From: Sutterella sp.
GTDB taxonomy: Bacteria; Pseudomonadota; Gammaproteobacteria; Burkholderiales; Burkholderiaceae_F
Assembly: GCA_019418235.1 (NCBI GenBank)
Contig: DYCH01000007.1
Span: 16,432-26,177, forward strand
Reading direction: 5' to 3'
Length of the DNA stretch: 9,746 nt
A program made the position numbers and the translations under genes. Positions 7,325-9,746 of the stretch are shown here, piece by piece (position 1 is the stretch's first letter; each line of letters begins with the position of its first letter). The notes under the pieces are model-generated. The model saw only the letters and a list, made by a program, of their open reading frames with translations. It was not told the DNA's origin and searched no databases.

Positions 7325-8518
7325 TTAATTTTTTTCTTCCATCTGAACCACTTTTGAGACCTTTTGGCAGCGCGTCGTAAACCAAGCGACGCCTCCCATG
7401 AGGCTTGCCACGCTCATTAGTACTGCTCCCGCACCAATCACGGTCCCAGCGGCACCAAATAAAATCGGCAATGTGGTGTGACAGACATTAATGAGCATCG
7501 TGCGTAATCCCAATGCTTCGCCTACACGGCCTTCGGGCGATTGGGTATGAAGGAGTGACATCACATTGGGCTGTGAAGACCCGAGCGCTAAGCCCAAGAG
7601 AAACGCCACGGCACAAAGAGCATAGAAGTCATCAAAAAGTGGGAAGAGGAAGTAGCTCAAAGCCCCAAAGCTAAAGGCAAAGGTGAGCGTTTGCCATTCC
7701 GTCAAATGCTTGGCAATCCAAGGCATAAAGAGTCGAACGACAAAGGTGGCCGAAGCGAAAAAGCCCAAAATCCAACCGATTTGTGTTGCACTCAATCCGA
7801 TGGACGTTCCATAAATCGGGATCATGAAGTTCTGTAAATCCCAAGCCATGGACATGAAAGAGCTCACAATCAGGACGTTTCTGACGTGAGGAATGCGCAT
7901 TAATTCAAAGTTGCCCTTGCGACGGGGAGGTTTTTTATTGCTCCATGCATCCGGTAAGAGTTTTCTGACGGTAAAAAGGAAAATGCATAAGCCGGTCAAA
8001 GCCGTCGAGAGTGCAAAGACATAAGCGCTACGATAGCTAATGAAATCAATGAAGTACCCACCAATAATCGGAGCGGTGAAACCGGCTGCCGAAAAGCCCA
8101 TCGCCAAAATGGCAAAGTGAGTCGTGCGGTTGCGATCATTAGAGAGATAGCCGATTAATTGTTGAATGGCCATCGCTAAAAGCATCAGACCTACACCATT
8201 AATAATGCAGGCGAGGTACAAGGGCCACAAACCGTAGACACTCGTTGGTAAAACGGAGGGAATAGTGGACGCTACGGCTGAGGTCAATACGCCGTAAAGG
8301 ATGGGTTTCTTAGGCCCAATGTTATCGATCCATTGACCGCAACGAATGGCAAATAAGGCCGGAACAAAGGCAAAAAGCGCCATCATAATGCCCACTTCGA
8401 GCGCAGAGGCCTGTTCGTGTAACGCATCAAGCGAGCAGGTCACACGATTGGTCACGCATCCGATATGGACGATGACTGTTAATAGAACAATCTTAATAAT
8501 CTGAGTGGGCCAAGTCAT
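7325..8518 (-). CDS. Major facilitator superfamily transporter, substrate unknown
   Basis: The protein has 397 residues from the ATG at 8516-8518 and about 12 hydrophobic segments in two halves. The halves are joined by a basic loop (SNKKPPRRKGN) after the sixth segment. The loop between helices 2 and 3 reads GQWIDNIGPKK, a good MFS motif A. A second-half region GLALGSSQPNVMSLL and EGRVGEALGLR matches general MFS drug/metabolite exporters, but no substrate can be named. A longer form from a GTG at 8551 would begin inside a strong hairpin and add 11 atypical residues, so the ATG is preferred. Neither start has a good Shine-Dalgarno (GAGG lies 11 bases before the GTG). It lies downstream of usp on the same strand, 68 bases away, and could be expressed by readthrough. 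Its 3' end meets ppx with no gap. Confidence 0.9.
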   Translation of the reverse strand: MTWPTQIIKIVLLTVIVHIGCVTNRVTCSLDALHEQASALEVGIMMALFAFVPALFAIRCGQWIDNIGPKKPILYGVLTSAVASTIPSVLPTSVYGLWPLYLACIINGVGLMLLAMAIQQLIGYLSNDRNRTTHFAILAMGFSAAGFTAPIIGGYFIDFISYRSAYVFALSTALTGLCIFLFTVRKLLPDAWSNKKPPRRKGNFELMRIPHVRNVLIVSSFMSMAWDLQNFMIPIYGTSIGLSATQIGWILGFFASATFVVRLFMPWIAKHLTEWQTLTFAFSFGALSYFLFPLFDDFYALCAVAFLLGLALGSSQPNVMSLLHTQSPEGRVGEALGLRTMLINVCHTTLPILFGAAGTVIGAGAVLMSVASLMGGVAWFTTRCQKVSKVVQMEEKN

Positions 8519-8528
8519 AAGTATAGGA

Positions 8529-8559
8529 AAGCCACAGTACGTTACGCGCACTGTGGCTT
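8529..8559 (-). terminator. Strong hairpin between usp and the MFS gene, probable terminator or attenuator
   Basis: On the minus strand AAGCCACAGT (8559-8550) is a perfect inverted repeat of ACTGTGGCTT (8538-8529). The inner bases extend it to 13 bp with one G-U around a CGTAA loop. The stem begins 28 bases after the usp stop. The tail is CCTATACTT rather than a clean T-run, so termination may be incomplete. The hairpin ends 10 bases before the MFS ATG. Confidence 0.6.
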
Positions 8560-8586
8560 CTGCCTCAATCGACTAAATTACAAGTC

Positions 8587-9486
8587 TTATTTGCGGATAA
8601 TGAGCAACGGGATATCGGCAATGGAAGCAATGCGCGTGGCAGTTGAACCCATCACGGCGCTCTTGAAGCGACCGTAACCGTGAGAACCCATCACCAAAAT
8701 ATCGAGTTCGCGCTTCTTGCAGTAAGCAGCGATTTCGTCACCGGGGTTACCGACCAAGCAAACTTCCTTGGGCTTAACACCGGCTTGTTCGAAAAGCGGA
8801 AGCACAGGATTAACGGCTTCAGCAAATTCGCTCTTTTGTAATTCAACGACTTCGTCTTCGCTCAAGGCGGGCAATGCCATACCGGTCATGTCGGGCATAA
8901 CGGCACCGGCATAATCGCTCACCGTATTGATGATATGGAACGTTGCATCCTTGCCACCGAAGAGAGGCAATTGCTTAATTGCATAATTAACAGCGGCCGT
9001 GCCGAAATCAGAACCGTCGACGGCGATACCGACGTTCAAAGCATCCTTTTCAGGAGCGCTCTTGTCGCGCAACATCAAAAGCGGAACCTTCGTCAAGGCC
9101 AAAACGGCATTGGTCACAGAACCAAAGAGCAAGCCCTTCAATGCAGAGCGACCGTGAGAACCCATGATCAAGAGGTCGACATTTTGTTCTTCGGCGATTT
9201 CTGCAATCACTTCAGCCGGCGTACCGATCTTGGAGACTTCTTCAGCCTTCATGCCGGATTTCTTCAAAATATTGCGGACAGCCTTGAATGCCTTTTCGCT
9301 TTCGTCTTCGTAGTAGTCAGAAAGTGCTTCGCGACTAACAAGACGACTGGCGCGAGCCGGTAATGGAGGTTGAACATTCAAAAGCACAACTTCAGGGTCA
9401 TGGCCGATCAAAGTCGTACGACTGGCAACAAAAGCAACCGCATTGTCACTGTAAACGCTACCATCTACGGGAATAAGGATCTTCAT
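8587..9486 (-). CDS. Tandem-domain universal stress protein (UspA family)
   Basis: The 299-residue cytoplasmic protein consists of two UspA domains in tandem. Domain 1 covers about residues 1-141 and begins MKILIPVDGS. Domain 2 covers about 150-299 and begins NVGIAVDGSD. Each carries the full nucleotide-binding motif G-x2-G-x9-G-S/T: Gly109-Ser-His-Gly112 with Gly122-Ser123, and Gly267-Ser-His-Gly270 with Gly280-Ser281. Both domains should therefore bind ATP. No membrane segment or signal peptide is present. Such proteins support survival in starvation, redox and other stress, but no specific partner can be named. AAAGGGA lies 6 bases before the ATG, a good ribosome binding site. I found no convincing promoter in the upstream region. 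A hairpin follows the stop. Confidence 0.96.
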   Translation of the reverse strand: MKILIPVDGSVYSDNAVAFVASRTTLIGHDPEVVLLNVQPPLPARASRLVSREALSDYYEDESEKAFKAVRNILKKSGMKAEEVSKIGTPAEVIAEIAEEQNVDLLIMGSHGRSALKGLLFGSVTNAVLALTKVPLLMLRDKSAPEKDALNVGIAVDGSDFGTAAVNYAIKQLPLFGGKDATFHIINTVSDYAGAVMPDMTGMALPALSEDEVVELQKSEFAEAVNPVLPLFEQAGVKPKEVCLVGNPGDEIAAYCKKRELDILVMGSHGYGRFKSAVMGSTATRIASIADIPLLIIRK

Positions 9487-9746
9487 AAACTATCCCTTTA
9501 TATTTAAAAATTTACAATTCAGTTCAAACTCTACATCTATGTGACAGTAAAGCGAACCATGGTCTCGAAACGGCCACTTACAACAGTCTTCGAGCAGAGA
9601 GAGCTCGGGTCAGTGAAGAAAAATCATCGAAAACTCGAAAAATATTCTTCAATCTCCTTACAATCACTTTAACCTTATTTGATGACGATTTCTAGCCCTG
9701 ATACACAATATTGTGTGCTTTTTATCAACATATATGAATACAAATG
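9487..9746. other. Non-coding region upstream of usp, running to the window edge
   Basis: These 260 bases contain no ORF of normal length. They hold the usp ribosome binding site, an inverted repeat CGAGC/GCTCG at 9591-9607 with a 7-base loop, a possible 29-codon minus-strand ORF at 9578-9667, and the palindrome at 9703-9716. The right end is AT-rich. An ATG at 9734 on the plus strand has no ribosome binding site. Confidence 0.6.
9703..9716. repeat. Perfect 14-bp palindrome, possible operator
   Basis: ACACAATATTGTGT is its own reverse complement. It lies about 220 bases before the usp start and near the left side of whatever lies beyond the window. On the minus strand it falls just after TTGATA, a 5/6 match to a -35, but no good -10 follows at 17 bases. 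A homodimeric repressor site is plausible. I know no regulator for it. Confidence 0.45.

Noticed and set aside
7316..7338. Possible bidirectional terminator at the ppx/MFS junction (GAAGAA and TTCTTC arms)
   Set aside because: The stem is only 6 AT-rich pairs with a long loop, too weak to call.
8519..8551. Extended MFS N-terminus from GTG at 8551
   Set aside because: The start lies inside a strong hairpin and adds 11 residues unlike MFS N-termini. The ATG at 8518 begins just before the first helix.
9487..9530. TTGAAC/TATAAA as a usp promoter
   Set aside because: The -10 would overlap the ribosome binding site, leaving no room for a leader, and the spacing is 19.
9534..9550. Pho box upstream of usp (CTGTCAC on the minus strand)
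   Set aside because: One half-site is perfect, but neither neighbouring 11-base position matches (ATGTAGA downstream, GGTTCGC upstream), so a single half is likely chance.
9676..9692. FNR-like site TTGAT-GACG-ATTTC
   Set aside because: The right half matches the ATCAA consensus at only two bases.
9734..9746. Start of a plus-strand gene at the right edge
   Set aside because: Only four codons are visible and there is no ribosome binding site before the ATG.

Overview
The window looks like a chromosomal segment of a betaproteobacterium, most likely a Burkholderiales member of moderate GC such as the Sutterellaceae or Alcaligenaceae. The reasons are a Bug/TctC-type periplasmic binding protein, a two-gene ppk-ppx operon, a DsbG-like thioredoxin protein and a tandem-domain universal stress protein, all with similar base composition. 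No rRNA, tRNA, CRISPR array, insertion sequence or phage gene was seen. The taxonomic call is an inference from gene content.

Layout. Positions 1-2450 (minus strand) hold a three-gene block transcribed leftwards: a NarL/LuxR-type response regulator, a five-helix membrane protein whose cytoplasmic domain resembles an eroded histidine kinase, and a Bug-family solute-binding protein that runs off the left edge. An extended -10 promoter and a small leader hairpin precede the regulator. Divergently, 2628-3206 (plus) encodes an exported DsbC/DsbG-like thioredoxin protein with a CPDC motif, closed by a good intrinsic terminator. Next comes a short regulatory region (3283-3344) with a five-copy hexamer repeat, a Pho box and a correctly spaced -10. 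It drives the polyphosphate operon ppk1 (3380-5653) and ppx (5666-7324). The stop codon of ppx directly abuts the stop codon of a convergent MFS transporter (7325-8518, minus). Upstream of the MFS gene is a strong hairpin, then a two-domain UspA protein (8587-9486, minus) and a 260-base non-coding region with a perfect 14-bp palindrome.

How they work together. Ppk1 makes polyphosphate from ATP and Ppx degrades it. The Pho box suggests induction by phosphate starvation through PhoB. The leftward block may be a sensing unit in which the Bug protein binds a carboxylate-type ligand in the periplasm and the membrane protein and regulator pass the signal on, but both signalling partners lack some canonical residues. 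The most interesting candidates are this block, the Pho-box/hexamer promoter, and the hairpin at the MFS start.
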